Assembly: GCF_900327275.1 (NCBI RefSeq)
Contig: NZ_LS398548.1
Coordinates: forward strand, 2,170,001-2,234,000
DNA from: Orientia tsutsugamushi
GTDB taxonomy: Bacteria > Pseudomonadota > Alphaproteobacteria > Rickettsiales > Rickettsiaceae
DNA length: 64,000 nucleotides
Direction: 5' to 3'
Position 1 is the first letter of the stretch. Each line of letters starts with the position of its first letter. Both the position numbers and the translations under genes were made by a program. Shown piece after piece: positions 62,620-64,000 of the stretch. The notes under the pieces were generated by a model, which did not search any database, was not told the DNA's origin, and saw only the letters and a list, made by a program, of their open reading frames with translations.

Positions 62620-64000
62620 TTAATATACTCGCTTTTTAGGAACTATAGCTATCATTTCATCATCTTTTGGATCTAATACTACGTTCCTATAATCTATATC
62701 TACGTGGCCTTCTTCATCAATTGTGGCTAATGTATGTTTGAGCCAATTATCATCATCTCTATTAGGATAATCTTCTCGAGCATGGGCACCTCGGCTTTCT
62801 TGACGGTTAGCAGCGCAAAACATAGTTATTGCAGCTTGATATAATAAATTTTGTAATTCAATTGCCTCAACTAAATCAGTGTTCCAAATTAGTGAATGAT
62901 CTGTTAATTTAATATCTGTTCTAGAATTAAAATTTTGTTTTATTATTTTCATACCTTCTGTTAACTTATCGTAGCTACGAAATACTCCAGCATAGTTTTG
63001 CATAGCACGTTGCATAGTTAATCTTAACTCAGCAATTGGCATATTACCATTTAAAAACCTTGTTTGATCAAATCTTTCTATAATAGCATCAACAATGTTA
63101 TTGCCTAACGGTTGATGTTTTGTTGATATAGCAATAATTTCTTTTGCTTTATTCGCTGCAGCTCGACCAAAGATTATTAGATCAAGTAGAGAGTTGGATC
63201 CTAGTCTATTAGCTCCATGAACTGATACGCAAGCAGCTTCTCCAATCGCCATTAATCCAGGTACTATTTCCATATCACCATTTTCTGTTTTAGTTACTAC
63301 CTGGCCATGATAATTGGTTGGTATACCACCCATATTATAATGTACAGTTGGAATTACTGGTATAGGCTGCTTTGTAACATCAACTCCAGCAAAGATCATT
63401 GCAGTTTCAGATATTCCAGGTAACCTTTGCTGTATCGTTTTACTATCAAGATGATTTAAATGCAAAAATATATGATCTTTATATATACCTACTCCGCGGC
63501 CAGCATTAATTTCCATAGTCATAGCCCTTGCAACTACATCTCGCGAAGCAAGATCTTTGGCTGATGGGGCGTATCTTTCCATGAAACGCTCACCTTCCGA
63601 GTTAACTAAGTACCCACCTTCTCCTCTGGCTCCTTCAGTGATTAAACATCCTGCGCCATAAATTCCTGTAGGATGAAATTGAACAAATTCCATATCTTGT
63701 AAAGCTATGCCAGCTCTAGCGCACATAGCATTTCCATCACCAGTACAACTGTGGGCTGATGTTGCTGAAAAGTAAGCCCTTCCATACCCTCCAGTTGCTA
63801 AGACTACTATATGTGATCTAAAGCAATGAATAGTACCATCGTCAAGGTTCCAAGCAACTATCCCCTTACAAGCTCCATTATCCATAATTAAATCAAGAGC
63901 TATATACTCAATAAAAAATTTAGCTTTATGTTTCAACGCTTGTTGATATAAAGTATGTAACATAGCATGACCAGTCCTATCAGCTGCTGCGCAGGTTCGT
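62620..64000 (-). CDS. sdhA: Succinate dehydrogenase flavoprotein subunit (5' end outside window)
   Basis: The frame runs past the window edge: before the Met at 63963 it reads [12 protein letters not shown], an SdhA hallmark. The visible ~460 residues include [20 protein letters not shown] (FAD-binding), [20 protein letters not shown] (active site region), [13 protein letters not shown] and [20 protein letters not shown], and the end motif [19 protein letters not shown] with the active-site Arg. SdhA oxidises succinate to fumarate using covalently bound FAD; the FAD-linked His lies beyond the window. Nothing unusual. Confidence 0.95.
   Translation of the reverse strand, partial: RTCAAADRTGHAMLHTLYQQALKHKAKFFIEYIALDLIMDNGACKGIVAWNLDDGTIHCFRSHIVVLATGGYGRAYFSATSAHSCTGDGNAMCARAGIALQDMEFVQFHPTGIYGAGCLITEGARGEGGYLVNSEGERFMERYAPSAKDLASRDVVARAMTMEINAGRGVGIYKDHIFLHLNHLDSKTIQQRLPGISETAMIFAGVDVTKQPIPVIPTVHYNMGGIPTNYHGQVVTKTENGDMEIVPGLMAIGEAACVSVHGANRLGSNSLLDLIIFGRAAANKAKEIIAISTKHQPLGNNIVDAIIERFDQTRFLNGNMPIAELRLTMQRAMQNYAGVFRSYDKLTEGMKIIKQNFNSRTDIKLTDHSLIWNTDLVEAIELQNLLYQAAITMFCAANRQESRGAHAREDYPNRDDDNWLKHTLATIDEEGHVDIDYRNVVLDPKDDEMIAIVPKKRVY

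Overview
The window looks like part of the chromosome of Orientia tsutsugamushi (Rickettsiales), or a very close relative. The evidence is a low-GC genome, a few core alphaproteobacterial genes at the edges (exopolyphosphatase ppx/gppA on the left, sdhB and sdhA on the right, a damaged exonuclease III near 49.4 kb), and between them a dense mass of Rickettsiales amplified genetic element (RAGE): F-type and Ti-type conjugation genes, DnaA-like and DnaB replication genes, ankyrin proteins, RelA/SpoT-type hydrolases, histidine-kinase-like proteins, and many insertion sequences in all stages of decay. I saw no rRNA, tRNA or CRISPR array.

Layout. 0-1.5 kb: ppx. 1.5-3.4 kb: nested IS982 and IS5-family wreckage with a 29-bp scar of traH. 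3.5-15.2 kb: left RAGE arm on the + strand: DnaA_N-type initiator, DnaB, ankyrin protein, small outer membrane protein, dam remnant, a chimeric kinase-like protein, SpoT-type hydrolase, a membrane protein with a tyrosine-containing tail, then divergent traD_Ti and traA around a putative oriT. 16.4-23.6 kb: a two-gene unit of a small ORF overlapping a 2219-residue toxin-like protein. 23.7-30.4 kb: an intact IS982, a traA piece cut by a group II intron fragment, MITEs, and a remnant cluster with a thymidylate-synthase-like pseudogene, a membrane transporter, a MazG-type pyrophosphatase and a PLP-enzyme fragment. 30.4-33.0 kb: Rpn nuclease broken by an IS110 element, then an ankyrin/F-box-like fragment. 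33.2-39 kb: traF, traH, traG, traD, mostly frameshifted. 39-49 kb: rpn and a second traA (minus strand), split by an insertion carrying a membrane protein with three EHIYA/E motifs; then the second oriT with a full group II intron beside its hairpin, and an intact traD_Ti. 50-60 kb: a large repeat-containing unknown protein and the right RAGE arm (minus strand), an inverted copy of the left arm. 60-61.7 kb: IS982, IS630 and intron relics. 61.8-64 kb: sdhB and sdhA.

How it works together. Two RAGE copies face each other. Each starts with a replication pair, then signalling and effector-like cargo, then DNA-processing genes for transfer (relaxase TraA, accessory TraD_Ti, oriT). Only the end of the F-type mating-channel operon is left and it is frameshifted, so this block is unlikely to transfer itself. 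The cargo, not the transfer machinery, seems to be what is kept: the ankyrin, membrane and kinase-like genes are intact and nearly identical between arms. The points I think most worth checking are the EPIYA-like membrane protein pair, the 2219-residue toxin-like protein with its small overlapping partner, the covarying oriT hairpins with an intron beside one of them, the shared promoter-leader cassette placed before unrelated genes, and the nucleotide-chemistry gene cluster remnant.
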